From assembly GCA_016931115.1 (NCBI GenBank), contig JAFGFM010000168.1, positions 1-37,849 on the forward strand: 37,849 nt of DNA. Reading direction: 5' to 3'. A model generated the notes under the pieces. That model made no database searches. It worked only from the letters and a program-made list of their open reading frames with translations, and was not told where the DNA came from. Both the position numbers and the translations under genes were made by a program. This DNA is from Deltaproteobacteria bacterium (GTDB lineage Bacteria > Desulfobacterota > DSM-4660 > Desulfatiglandales > HGW-15). Of this stretch, positions 1 through 7,873 are shown in pieces (position 1 is the stretch's first letter; every line of letters starts with the position of its first letter).

Positions 1-28
1 CAAGGTAAATACGAATATATTCCTGTAG

Positions 29-50
29 GGGTAGACCTGCGTGTCTACCC
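29..50. repeat. Palindrome followed by a T-run (dispersed repeat or terminator)
   Basis: GGGTAGAC (29-36) pairs with GTCTACCC (43-50) across a 6-nt loop, and GGGTTTTTT follows directly. On the plus strand this has the shape of a Rho-independent terminator for a gene left of the window. The core also resembles short palindromes that recur between genes in many bacterial genomes, so it may be a dispersed repeat acting as a terminator. Confidence 0.5.
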
Positions 51-95
51 GGGTTTTTTACAATTTTCTTTTACTGTGAAAAGGAGAAACCGCTC

Positions 96-986
96 ATGTG
101 TACTAGAGAATATCTCAAAGGGTTTGTAGATAATTATATGCAGGCACTGGAGAAGAGGGATTTTCCCGGGGTTCCTGTATCAGCATCTTACAAATATTCT
201 GAAAACTGTGCGCTTATAAGCTTGGGCGATGGCATTCTAACCTTCAAGGTAAAAGAGAGAGTAAGGCTTGAGATATATGATGTAAAGACCGGTCAGGCGG
301 CCATTCAATCTGTTCTTGATGATGGCGAAAGGCTCATCATGTTTTTCCTGCGCCTTAAAATACATGACGATAAAATAACAGAAATAGAGACACTGGTGAA
401 CACAGGCGCAAAGGGGGTACCCATACCCTTTGACCCTGCAAATATAAAAGAGATATCAGACCACTGGAAAAGGTCAATAAGACCGGCAGAGCGGGATTCA
501 AGGTTTAAACTCATGGATGTGGCAGACGGGTACTGGCGTGCAATGGAGACAGAGGGCACTGCCGATTATGTGCGGCCTGCTATACTTCCCGATGCAGAGA
601 GATATGAAAATGGCATGCACACCACAAACGAGGTTATGCCTGATTTATCAGAGCTGTTCGGCAAGGATGGCCCGGTCTTTACCCCTGCTTACCCATTCCC
701 TGATAATAGCCCGCATACTGCCCTTCAGGATTTTGATCACGGGGTGTGGAGGGGCACTTTAGTTAAAGACAGACGCTACCCTGTTATTGATGAGGAGAGG
801 GGAATAATTGTTAGCCTTGCAAGGTTTGCGGGTAAAGAGGATCAATCGAATAACCCCGATGCAGGGCCAGCCCCATATGTGGCGGAATTTTTTGCAGTTA
901 CAAGGGGCTGGATAAGGGAGGTGCATGTTGTGATTGCGCCGGTAAAACCCAGTGTGCCAACACCATGGCCGATTGATGTATGGTAG
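96..986 (+). CDS. Conserved protein, two tandem NTF2/SnoaL-like halves, function unknown
   Basis: A 296-residue soluble protein without signal peptide or membrane segment. The start is supported by AAGGAG 10 nt upstream of ATG. The first half (about 5-110) has the pattern YxKYSENC, LGDGIL, DVKTGQA and RLKIHDDKITEIETLV. This fits a family of NTF2-like proteins in which a TEN..LGDGLW-type start and an RLK...ItEiEt strand are conserved. The second half (about 135-285) repeats the fold idea with DVADGYWRAME, ERYENGMHTTN, DRRYPVIDEERGI and EFFAVTRGWIREVHVV. These halves usually form cone-shaped pockets for small hydrophobic ligands; no catalytic residue can be named here. The neighbour is an MFS transporter about 100 bp downstream, so a shared small-molecule substrate is possible. 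A palindromic heptad repeat ends the unit. Confidence 0.7.
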   Translation: MCTREYLKGFVDNYMQALEKRDFPGVPVSASYKYSENCALISLGDGILTFKVKERVRLEIYDVKTGQAAIQSVLDDGERLIMFFLRLKIHDDKITEIETLVNTGAKGVPIPFDPANIKEISDHWKRSIRPAERDSRFKLMDVADGYWRAMETEGTADYVRPAILPDAERYENGMHTTNEVMPDLSELFGKDGPVFTPAYPFPDNSPHTALQDFDHGVWRGTLVKDRRYPVIDEERGIIVSLARFAGKEDQSNNPDAGPAPYVAEFFAVTRGWIREVHVVIAPVKPSVPTPWPIDVW

Positions 987-990
987 AAGA

Positions 991-1080
991 AGGGGTCGAG
1001 GATTCATGGGTTCGAGGGTTCAAGTGTTTTTTTCATTTGTTTTTCCTCGGCCCCTCGACCCCTCGAACCCTTTCTTTTTT
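991..1080. repeat. Heptad-like imperfect repeats forming a long hairpin, T-rich end
   Basis: The left arm has GGGGTCGAGG (992-1001) and GGGTTCGAGGG (1008-1018). The right arm has CCTCGACCCC (1053-1062) and CCCTCGAACCC (1060-1070). Both pairs are perfect complements, so two alternative stems can form. TTTCTTTTTT (1071-1080) follows. Within each arm the sequence drifts with about 7-bp spacing, as in three other gaps of this window. It probably terminates the upstream gene, and the downstream MFS ribosome site TAGGAG begins at 1081. Confidence 0.55.
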
Positions 1081-1094
1081 TAGGAGTTTAGTAA

Positions 1095-2333
1095 ATGACA
1101 TATAATAGGGATTATAATTCATCAGAACAGACAGAAAAAAAGACTGATGCCCCAAAGGCACGCTCATTCTTTTTGACCTCTCTTCCATACTTCGTTCTTG
1201 CTCATGCTACACATCATATCTTAACAGCCCTTCCGCAGCCAATGCTCCCATATATGAAAAAGGAATTTAACCTGAATTATACCGAAGCAGCCACCATAAC
1301 ATCTGCCTTTTCTATTTCAGGAGGGCTTTCCCAAATGCCTGTCGGTCTCCTTGCAGACAAGATGGGTCCAACAATCCTTATTACAATGGGAATACTGGGT
1401 GTCGGTATTGGTGGATTTTTAGTGGGATTTTCTACCAGTTATTACACGCTTCTGGCAGCACTCATCTTTATGGGGCTTATGTCTGGTGGCTATCATCCGG
1501 CATCAACCCCTCTTATATCCATCTCTGTGCCGGTTCAACAGAGAGGTCGCGCGCTTGGGGTTCATCTGATTGGAGGGAATTTTTCTTTTTTTGTAGCGCC
1601 TATGGTTGCTGCCCTTATAGCAGGGGTATGGGGCTGGAGAAGCGTTTATATCATTCTTGCAATACCAACGAGTGTAGTCGGCATTTTCTTTTATTTATAC
1701 CTTAATAAGAAATATGGAAAAGCCCATATTGAGGCAATGAAGCGCAAACAGAGCGAAGAACATCCGCCACAACCAGGGCATAAACGACGTCTCTGGGCAT
1801 TCCTTGCAATGATGGTCCTCGGTGGCGGGGCAGCCGCCTCGGTTCACCCGTTTCTCTCAGTATATATGGTGGATGTCCTTGGGGTATCCAATGAAGTGGC
1901 GGCTGCATCCATGTCTATTATTTTTTCTTCAGGGATATGGGCCGGGCCTATTGGAGGTTATTTTTCAGATAAACTTGGAAGTGCCAAGGTTATTATCGTT
2001 ACAGATATACTGAGCGGACTCATGATATTTGCATTAAAGGAAGCGGGCTACGGGTGGGAATTATGGAGCGTCTTCTGGATAATAGGGGTAATCCATGCGC
2101 TTCGTTTCCCTGTTGCAGAGGCATTTATCATCAGCCAGACAGAAGCCAAATATCGCTCTACAGTCTATGGAATATATTATTCAACCATGCAGTATACAGG
2201 CGCAATATTCGCCCCGATCATGGGCTATTTTATAAGGAACTATGGCTTTCATACCATGTTCACCTTCTCAGCTTATGCGGTAACTGCTGTAGCGATAATC
2301 ACTGCATTTTTTATATATGATGCGAAGGACTGA
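1095..2333 (+). CDS. Major facilitator superfamily transporter
   Basis: A 412-residue polytopic inner-membrane protein with about 12 hydrophobic segments and a central hydrophilic loop (about 200-235, rich in Lys, Glu and His). The loop between segments 2 and 3 carries the MFS signature as GLLADKMGP. The second half repeats it as GGYFSDKLGSAK, so both six-helix bundles are intact. The length is usual for single-substrate MFS carriers and the layout resembles the fosmidomycin-resistance-like exporters, but the substrate cannot be inferred. TAGGAG 8 nt before ATG supports the start. It lies just downstream of, and on the same strand as, the NTF2-like gene, with a hairpin repeat between them. 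It is followed by 7-bp repeats and a convergent Fic gene. Confidence 0.85.
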   Translation: MTYNRDYNSSEQTEKKTDAPKARSFFLTSLPYFVLAHATHHILTALPQPMLPYMKKEFNLNYTEAATITSAFSISGGLSQMPVGLLADKMGPTILITMGILGVGIGGFLVGFSTSYYTLLAALIFMGLMSGGYHPASTPLISISVPVQQRGRALGVHLIGGNFSFFVAPMVAALIAGVWGWRSVYIILAIPTSVVGIFFYLYLNKKYGKAHIEAMKRKQSEEHPPQPGHKRRLWAFLAMMVLGGGAAASVHPFLSVYMVDVLGVSNEVAAASMSIIFSSGIWAGPIGGYFSDKLGSAKVIIVTDILSGLMIFALKEAGYGWELWSVFWIIGVIHALRFPVAEAFIISQTEAKYRSTVYGIYYSTMQYTGAIFAPIMGYFIRNYGFHTMFTFSAYAVTAVAIITAFFIYDAKD

Positions 2334-2341
2334 TAAAAAAC

Positions 2342-2428
2342 AGGCTCAAGGCTCAAGGCGTAAGGCACAGGGGAAAGATTTAATATATCTTAATTTAAAA
2401 TCTTGAATCTTGAATCTTGAATCTTAAG
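2342..2428. repeat. Two arrays of 7-bp imperfect tandem repeats
   Basis: Array one is AGGCTCA, AGGCTCA, AGGCGTA, AGGCACA (2342-2369). Array two is TCTTGAA three times and then TCTTAAG (2401-2428). The second array runs into the stop codon of the convergent Fic gene. The two unit sequences are unrelated but the period is the same. The arrays fill the gap between the convergent MFS and Fic genes. Confidence 0.7.
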
Positions 2429-3995
2429 CCTTGGTTCTTGAATATGGTTTTTTATGTACACTTTTTGTGGCTGCAAGTTTTTCTGTGACCAGGCTACCAA
2501 GGAATTTTGTAAAAGGTCTTATATCCTGTGTTGCACTCCCTTTTTCCAGGGCATCAATATATGCATCTCTCTTTTCAACAGGGATTACTGTCCAGGGGTA
2601 TCCTCCTGCCGCAAGCATCACATTCATCAAAAATCTTCCAATACGGCCATTGCCATCCATATATGGGTGGATATATACAAACATAAAATGTCCCATAACA
2701 ACGCGTACCCATGGCTCAGGTTCTTGCTCAAGTAAATCAAAGAATACAGGCATATAGTCTCTGACTGCTTCATGTCGTGGAGGTACATGCATTGAATTGC
2801 GTATATATACCTGATGATCCCTGTAACCGGCAAGGTCTGTTGCTCTCAATAAACCGGCTGTAACGCCTGGCCCAAACATCTCACGATACCAGTCCCTATG
2901 ATCATTTCTGCACACAACCCCTGGATTTTTACCCTCAAGTACTGCACGTACACTGTCTCTAACTTTTTTGTATGCCTGCCAGTACCCCAGCGCAGCCAGT
3001 GTATTAATCTGTTCACGATCATTCATGTTTTCATCCGGATCCCAATCACCGCTGCGAACCCGTTCTATAAGTTCATGACTCACCCGATAACCTTCAATAG
3101 AGAGTGAATGATATGCATCATTCACATAACTGTCATCGGCTTTTCTGAGATAGTCAGTAACACTGGAAAGAGGTTCAGGTGCTGGTGGAGTATTTATAAG
3201 AACAAGGTCTCTCATTTGACTCCACATCAGGCCAATACGGTTCACACCTGGTGAATGTTGAGGTACCGGAAGGATCGAATTTCTATTATCCTCGAATGGA
3301 TCTTTTTCACGGATACCATAGCCAGCAGTTTGCATTGTTTTTACAATATCATCCGCAATCCGGTCACGCCCTATGTTTCTGAATGCGCCTGCAAGACGGC
3401 CTGCAACTGTGGTTTTCCCCCCTTCAAGAAGCAATGCAAGCACATGGGAGGAGTCGTTAACCATGCCAAGAGCAGCACGGGCATCTGTACTATACTGTTG
3501 AAAAAATCCAGGCGCACAGTTCACCAAACCTTCGGGAACAGCGAACAGACGCAGGCCATCTTTGTCTACGACCTGGTTAATAGCCGGGAGGGTTGCCCGT
3601 ATGTCAAGTAAAGATGTGTTATGAGGAAGTTTTGTTATTTTATTTCGGGCTTTTGGTGAACGCACAATCAATTGTCTTGGAACAGTCATATTGCCAACAT
3701 GCAATAACAGGGATTGTTCTGGTGAAATGCACCAGAGTGAACCAAAACGCCCATTCAAATAAGCTATGCAGAAGTTCCAGAATGATGCATACCAAGCTGT
3801 ACTCTCACCAGTGAATTCTTGCTGGCGAACAGGAATATACCATCCTTTCATGGTCTCCTGTAAAAAGCCATTTTTTAGGAGACGCTCACGATGTGTTCGT
3901 GTCAAATCCTTAGAGCGTAAAGCAATAACACCAGAATCTTGCAGAATCTTTAGAATTTTAAGAGATTCTGCTAATTTTTCATTGGGGCTTACCAT
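2424..3995 (-). CDS. Fic-domain AMP-transferase fused to an AbiEi-like N-terminal region
   Basis: A 523-residue cytoplasmic protein. The core Fic motif HPYMDGNGRIGR sits near residues 443-454 and carries the catalytic His. Fic enzymes of this type transfer AMP, less often other phosphate groups, onto hydroxyl side chains of target proteins. Upstream, near residues 297-302, the sequence SLSIEG fits the inhibitory [S/T]xxxE[G/N] motif, so this is a self-inhibited class II Fic. The first ~130 residues (winged-helix-like start, then SPEQSLLLHVGNMTVPRQLIV) resemble AbiEi-type antitoxin/regulator proteins. That assignment is by pattern only. A TTG six bases further upstream is in frame, but AAGGA lies 8 nt before the ATG at 3995, which I prefer. 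The last codons are made of the 7-bp repeat. Three 24-bp repeats lie directly upstream. Confidence 0.8.
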   Translation of the reverse strand: MVSPNEKLAESLKILKILQDSGVIALRSKDLTRTHRERLLKNGFLQETMKGWYIPVRQQEFTGESTAWYASFWNFCIAYLNGRFGSLWCISPEQSLLLHVGNMTVPRQLIVRSPKARNKITKLPHNTSLLDIRATLPAINQVVDKDGLRLFAVPEGLVNCAPGFFQQYSTDARAALGMVNDSSHVLALLLEGGKTTVAGRLAGAFRNIGRDRIADDIVKTMQTAGYGIREKDPFEDNRNSILPVPQHSPGVNRIGLMWSQMRDLVLINTPPAPEPLSSVTDYLRKADDSYVNDAYHSLSIEGYRVSHELIERVRSGDWDPDENMNDREQINTLAALGYWQAYKKVRDSVRAVLEGKNPGVVCRNDHRDWYREMFGPGVTAGLLRATDLAGYRDHQVYIRNSMHVPPRHEAVRDYMPVFFDLLEQEPEPWVRVVMGHFMFVYIHPYMDGNGRIGRFLMNVMLAAGGYPWTVIPVEKRDAYIDALEKGSATQDIRPFTKFLGSLVTEKLAATKSVHKKPYSRTKA

Positions 3996-4026
3996 AACCA
4001 ATGTCCTTCATTTCATAACATAGATG

Positions 4027-4098
4027 TATTAGCTTTATCAGTTGTGAGAATATTAGCTTTTTAAGCTGTGCATAAATTAGCTTATTTTGCATTATTTA
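4027..4098. promoter_or_regulatory. Three direct repeats with exact 24-bp period upstream of the Fic gene
   Basis: TATTAGCTT at 4027, TATTAGCTT at 4051 and AATTAGCTT at 4075 are spaced exactly 24 bp. The first two 24-bp units agree at about 18 positions. They lie 32-100 bp upstream of the Fic start in an AT-rich stretch. The spacing suggests an operator for a repeat-binding regulator, plausibly the winged-helix N-terminus of the Fic protein itself (inference). Confidence 0.5.
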
Positions 4099-4126
4099 TC
4101 AAGTCCATAATAGGAAGATAAATTTT

Positions 4127-4367
4127 TCATGCAATAGGAGGTGGTGGCGGGGGTAGTTCTCCCCTCTCCAATGCCTCACGTGCCGATTTTACAGGTATCA
4201 TGGATTCACATGGCACACCCACCTGGCACAGGCCGCACCCATAACCCTCAAAATTATATTTCTCCATCACCTGTCCCTTCTTCCATTGTGTTGAGAGGTG
4301 AACTGGATATAGAATCCTTTATGATTCCCTTGATCTGCTCTTTTGTTAAGCCAGGTGTTTTTTCCAT
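4127..4367 (-). pseudogene. Internally deleted remnant of an epoxyqueuosine-reductase-like Fe-S protein
   Basis: Read from ATG 4367, the frame gives MEKTPGLTKEQIKGIIKDSI, then SSSPLNTMEEGTGDGEI and a stop at 4254-4256. The adjacent frame continues as EKYNFEGYGCGLCQVGVPCE, then SMIPVKSA and a proline-rich end with a stop at 4127. The N-terminal piece and the CGLCQxGVPCE piece are what I know as the two ends of QueG/reductive-dehalogenase-like ferredoxin proteins of Desulfobacterota. The several hundred residues that normally lie between are missing. I infer a large in-locus deletion followed by a frameshift. The ribosome site is weak. Family assignment is from memory of motifs, not from a search. 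Confidence 0.5.
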
Positions 4368-4442
4368 ATGCTATTTCTCTTGTTTCTTGTCCTTAAGGCC
4401 CATGTATAGTATAGAAAGATATATTTATCAAAGGGGTTATAT

Positions 4443-4880
4443 ATGACAATCAGGGAAGAGCAGATAATGGGATGCCCATCCTGCGGGCACAAACAAAAGG
4501 TAGGGTTTTATCAGGCTATTAATGTTAAGCTCAACCCCGAGTTAAAAGAACGGCTGTTCAGGGGAGAGCTTAATCTATATAAGTGTGAGAAATGCGGGAA
4601 CAGGGCTGTTGTTGATCTGGTGTTTTTATATCATGATGCGGATAAACACTTCTGTGTCCAGTACTGCCCCTTTGACCTTGTTGCTCAACGCAGCGATAAA
4701 CTTTCAAACATGTACACTGTTGAAGGTAAACTCAATATCCCTGCCAATATAAGGCTTCCTGAAACCGCACATTATATGTATGAACCCCATATTGTATTAA
4801 GCCTGGATGAGATGATCAGGTATGTGCAGTTCCGTGAAGCGCTCTATGAAAAACATGCTGATAAAAAGAAGTGGCATTGA
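4443..4880 (+). CDS. CpXC-domain zinc-ribbon protein
   Basis: A 145-residue soluble protein. CPSCG (about 11-15) and YKCEKCG (about 46-52) form the four-cysteine zinc ribbon typical of the CpXC domain, whose function is not known. The rest is a mixed helix/strand region ending in a Lys/His-rich tail. AAAGGGG lies about 7 nt before the ATG. It is the only plus-strand gene between the Fic and TonB genes and converges on TonB, with heptad repeats between them. No link to the transport genes is evident beyond proximity. Confidence 0.7.
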   Translation: MTIREEQIMGCPSCGHKQKVGFYQAINVKLNPELKERLFRGELNLYKCEKCGNRAVVDLVFLYHDADKHFCVQYCPFDLVAQRSDKLSNMYTVEGKLNIPANIRLPETAHYMYEPHIVLSLDEMIRYVQFREALYEKHADKKKWH

Positions 4881-4884
4881 AAGA

Positions 4885-4941
4885 AGGCTGAAAGCTGAAA
4901 GGAAAACCCTAAAAGCCTACAGCCTAAAGGCTACAGACTAT
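4885..4941. repeat. 7-bp imperfect tandem repeats between convergent genes
   Basis: AGGCTGA, AAGCTGA, AAGGAAA (4885-4905) are followed by AGCCTAC, AGCCTAA, AGGCTAC, AGACTAT (4914-4941). AGCCT (4921-4925) can pair with AGGCT (4928-4932), giving a small hairpin. The array fills the gap between the CpXC gene and the convergent tonB gene. Confidence 0.6.
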
Positions 4942-4949
4942 ATTCAAAA

Positions 4950-5648
4950 TCAATTCTGCTCAAGCTCAAAATTTACTGTTGTCTGGGCCAGAGTATTAAC
5001 CACCTCTCCATTCACTGCACCGGGTTTAAAAAGCCATTTATATACACAGGTAATAACGCTTTGATCAAATACCCCTGATGGATTTGATTCTATTACAGTC
5101 ACATCCTCCACTCCACCCCGAGTATTCACTATAAACTGTATAGTTACATACCCCTGTATCTTCTCCTGTTTTGCCCGCACAGGATAAACAGGCGGCATTC
5201 GCTTGACAGAAACTAACGGGTGATCGAGGTCACCGGCATTAAAGATATTGGGGAGCCCCAATTCAAGGACCGATATAGCGCCCGGGGCAGGTAATATAAA
5301 ATCAGAAGATCCGGTAAGACCTGGACCCATTTCAAAAGCCATGTGAGTCTTAGGTTTTGGACCTTTTACCGACGCAGCACTCACCAGAATATGAGGCCTT
5401 TTTGAAAGCGGCTTCAACGGTTCAGGCTCTTTGAACTCTTCAGGGGTCTCAGGCTGCAAGATAAATATCTCCTTATTATGTATTATATACCTTTTCCTGA
5501 CAGGATGATTCTCTACAGGTTTGAGAAGCGCAGGCATTAGAGTAAACATGAGCAGTGTCATAAATATCGCTGTTAAACCGGCCCACACCCTCAGGCTCTT
5601 TATGCCTGCGACCATATGAACAAGGATATATTTATTGTATCTATTCAT
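4950..5648 (-). CDS. tonB: TonB family energy-transducing protein
   Basis: A 232-residue protein with one N-terminal membrane anchor (about 20-42), a periplasmic Pro/Lys/Glu-rich linker (about 65-95, shorter than usual) and a C-terminal TonB domain (about 150-230). The domain is seen as MPPVYPVRAKQEKIQGYVTI, then a VIESNP turn and VYKWLFKPG. TonB couples the inner-membrane proton gradient to outer-membrane receptors. It is the last gene of module A, 47 bp after the FmdE gene, and most likely serves the two receptors in this window. No exbB or exbD is present, so the motor must come from elsewhere in the genome. AAGGG upstream of ATG supports the start. Confidence 0.85.
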   Translation of the reverse strand: MNRYNKYILVHMVAGIKSLRVWAGLTAIFMTLLMFTLMPALLKPVENHPVRKRYIIHNKEIFILQPETPEEFKEPEPLKPLSKRPHILVSAASVKGPKPKTHMAFEMGPGLTGSSDFILPAPGAISVLELGLPNIFNAGDLDHPLVSVKRMPPVYPVRAKQEKIQGYVTIQFIVNTRGGVEDVTVIESNPSGVFDQSVITCVYKWLFKPGAVNGEVVNTLAQTTVNFELEQN

Positions 5649-5695
5649 CTATATCACCCTTTTCCTGAACTATGGCAACCTACCCACACTTTGCA

Positions 5696-6268
5696 TCAGG
5701 CCAGGGCATAGTAATTTTTTTTCTGTGAGCATGGCCTGCAGATGGTCTCACCATTTTCTTCCACATCACGGGCATCCATAATGCCCTCGCCGCATGATGC
5801 ACAGACAACCCGGCGTAATGGTTTCCCGGGCATGTCTTCAGGTTTTAAGGATACATTCACATCCTTTACAATAAAGAGATCTTCTTCAGGTATCTTTGAG
5901 AAGTCAGGCATCTCGCCACCTTCTCCCCCCTGCTGTTTTCTTTTACCCTTTGTTGAGACCCTTACTGCCTTCCCGGTCTCAAGGTTTAGAAAGGTTGCAG
6001 CCATCTTGCCATAATCATATACCTTCATTGTCCTTTTTCCCGGTCTGCATCCTGTAAGGGCTGTGATGGCGTCAGCGCAGCATCTGTCTATCTCCACAAA
6101 TACCATCAGCTTTTTCCTGTCAGCGTTTTTAGGGTCTGTGATCCCGATTCTTTCAAGCCCTATCATTGTCATGCGTGTGCCCAGCACAATACCGGCACAG
6201 ACACCGCCGTGAAGATTTTTCGCCTCAGTAATGCATGTCTCATAGTCTGCAAAATATCTCTTTTCCAT
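5696..6268 (-). CDS. FmdE-family protein with C-terminal zinc ribbon
   Basis: A 190-residue soluble protein. The FmdE domain shows HGGVCAGIVLGTRM (20-33) and DRCCADAITALTGCRPGKRT (61-80), the metal-binding core of the family. The C-terminus has CASC (156-159) and CRPC (177-180), a zinc ribbon. The family is named after a gene co-transcribed with molybdenum formylmethanofuran dehydrogenase in a methanogen; its biochemical role is unknown. GGAGGG before ATG supports the start. It lies 13 bp after the DUF364 gene and before tonB in module A. Context suggests metal sensing, metal transfer or handling of a metal-bound imported compound in the cytoplasm. Confidence 0.85.
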   Translation of the reverse strand: MEKRYFADYETCITEAKNLHGGVCAGIVLGTRMTMIGLERIGITDPKNADRKKLMVFVEIDRCCADAITALTGCRPGKRTMKVYDYGKMAATFLNLETGKAVRVSTKGKRKQQGGEGGEMPDFSKIPEEDLFIVKDVNVSLKPEDMPGKPLRRVVCASCGEGIMDARDVEENGETICRPCSQKKNYYALA

Positions 6269-6281
6269 ATTCCCTCCGGTG

Positions 6282-7199
6282 TTATTTTGTTTTATCCAAT
6301 CCCAGGTATCTCATGCGATCGGTATTAATAATGTTAATCTTGTTGACACAGCTATTAAAAAGCCTGTATCCCCCTCCGCCTTCAGCAAGTATATCAAGGG
6401 CCAGATCACTTTCAGTTACGGCTACTGTCCCGACAAGCGCCACATTGCGCCTGAAAAGAGGTTCAGGCACAAACCCTGCTGTGGGGCCAACAATTGCTAT
6501 TGCTGCATCAGCCGGTACATACCCGATAAGTTCCTGGATACTTCCATTTGCTATGGCAGCCCCGGTAAACACTGCTGTCTCACCGTATGCAAGGCTTTCA
6601 GCCGTATATTTGGGAGATACAAAGCGGCCATAACCCGCCTCAGCCTCTGCCTGTGTCGCCTCTTTACGGTCTATTATTATAACCTCTGCAGGTTCAAGCT
6701 CCTTTAACCGCTTTAAAAGCGGTATGATTGCGCCTACCATACACACACGGCGGTTTTTAAAAAGCGCCTTTGTATCGGAAAGGTCACTTTCTTTACGCAC
6801 CTCATAATGGCCACCATCAAAAAATGGGACTGAAAGGGCATTAAGAGTCGCGAGCCTTATGATTCCTGAAAATGGCCCAGGTGCATTTCCCTTCGCCACT
6901 TCTGCTGCAGACATGCCGCGTATGAGAGGATGATTCTCCTTTAATATCCTTCTCCCTGCGTTTTTAACCACCTCAGGGGGCGAATATGCAACACCGCCAG
7001 CGCCGTTTGAAAGCTTTACACCAACAAAAAAAACACCCACAACCAGACGTTCTATCGTAAGGTTGAAAAGATCCTTTCCATAGTATTGAATAAGCGTATC
7101 TGTTGCCTCATCAAGTATTGCGACTGAACTCCCCTCATATGAATAGTCTGTTTCATCAGAAGGAGATGTCAATTTCAAAGGATGTTTATTATCGGCCAT
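6282..7199 (-). CDS. DUF4213/DUF364 protein, putative heavy-metal chelation domain
   Basis: A 305-residue soluble protein. The N-terminal DUF4213-like part (about 20-95) contains VGVFFVGVKLSNGAGGVAYS. The C-terminal DUF364 part contains CMVGAIIPL, EVIIIDRK, AVFTGAAIANGSIQELI and VGPTAGFVPEPLFRR, a Rossmann-like layout. The family is annotated as a possible heavy-metal chelation domain on structural grounds. An upstream in-frame ATG at 7238 exists and would overlap the methyltransferase end. AAGGAG nine nt before the ATG at 7199 decides for the later start. It sits in module A between a methyltransferase and FmdE. An enzyme or carrier acting on the metal complex delivered by the transporter is the natural reading, but this is inference. 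Confidence 0.85.
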   Translation of the reverse strand: MADNKHPLKLTSPSDETDYSYEGSSVAILDEATDTLIQYYGKDLFNLTIERLVVGVFFVGVKLSNGAGGVAYSPPEVVKNAGRRILKENHPLIRGMSAAEVAKGNAPGPFSGIIRLATLNALSVPFFDGGHYEVRKESDLSDTKALFKNRRVCMVGAIIPLLKRLKELEPAEVIIIDRKEATQAEAEAGYGRFVSPKYTAESLAYGETAVFTGAAIANGSIQELIGYVPADAAIAIVGPTAGFVPEPLFRRNVALVGTVAVTESDLALDILAEGGGGYRLFNSCVNKINIINTDRMRYLGLDKTK

Positions 7200-7216
7200 T
7201 TCTATAGTCTCCTTAT

Positions 7217-7843
7217 CTATTTCCACATATGTATCCATGAACCGTCTTCGCCCCTGTTCAATTTGAAATTTGTTATGTTTATTTTTGATTCAATACCATC
7301 ATAATCACAGTGTATCCCTCTCATGTGATGATGCTCTTTTTCCCAGTCATGGGGCCTTTCACCCATCTCTTCTCTCTTTGCCTCAACCTGTTTTTTTACC
7401 TCGGGCGTCCCCCTGCCTGTGCCCACATAGACCATTCCCCCCGGGGCCAGAATCCGGTAAAACTCCTCAAGTGCAGTCCCCGGCGCTGCCCAGAATGGGA
7501 TAGAGCCACGGCTTATAACCAGATCAACTGATTCGTTTGTTAGTGGTATTTTGTGGACATCAGCATGGAGGGTCCTTGCCCTTTTCTTTAGGCCCGCATT
7601 TGCAATATTTAATTCTGCCCTTTCAAGCATCTTTTCAGACTGATCCAGGAATATGAAGGCAAGATCGGTTATTTTTGCAAGGGCAAGACCGAGGTATCCG
7701 CCTCCTGCGCCTGCATCCACACAAAGACCGCTTGTGATGCCGGTCTTTTCAATAATCTTTTGGGCATAGTAATCATACATGGGGCTGTCTATTCCAAGCG
7801 CTCTCCTGTCATACCCTGTTACATCCATCCTTTCTTTATTCAA
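7217..7843 (-). CDS. Class I SAM-dependent methyltransferase (paralogue 1)
   Basis: About 208 residues. The SAM-binding motif I is CVDAGAGGGYLGLALAK; motif II ends in IFLDQS, where the acidic residue contacts the ribose; motif IV/V are DLVISRGSIPFW and ILAPGGMVYVG. No other annotated domain is visible. The long reading frame opens at a TTG (7867) without a good ribosome site. A TTG at 7843 has GGAG seven nt upstream, so I use that start. ITSGxCxDxGxGxGYLG and SRGSxxFW are shared with two methyltransferases of module B. The neighbours (second methyltransferase upstream, DUF364 downstream) suggest methylation of the imported compound or its precursor. Confidence 0.85.
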   Translation of the reverse strand: MNKERMDVTGYDRRALGIDSPMYDYYAQKIIEKTGITSGLCVDAGAGGGYLGLALAKITDLAFIFLDQSEKMLERAELNIANAGLKKRARTLHADVHKIPLTNESVDLVISRGSIPFWAAPGTALEEFYRILAPGGMVYVGTGRGTPEVKKQVEAKREEMGERPHDWEKEHHHMRGIHCDYDGIESKINITNFKLNRGEDGSWIHMWK

Positions 7844-7873
7844 TTTTACTCTCCAAAAAATTACCAAGTTTCT

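Noticed and set aside
4141-4446. Plus-strand frame of about 100 codons
   Set aside because: The opposite strand carries the recognisable Fe-S protein remnant; the plus-strand product has no ribosome site or known motif.
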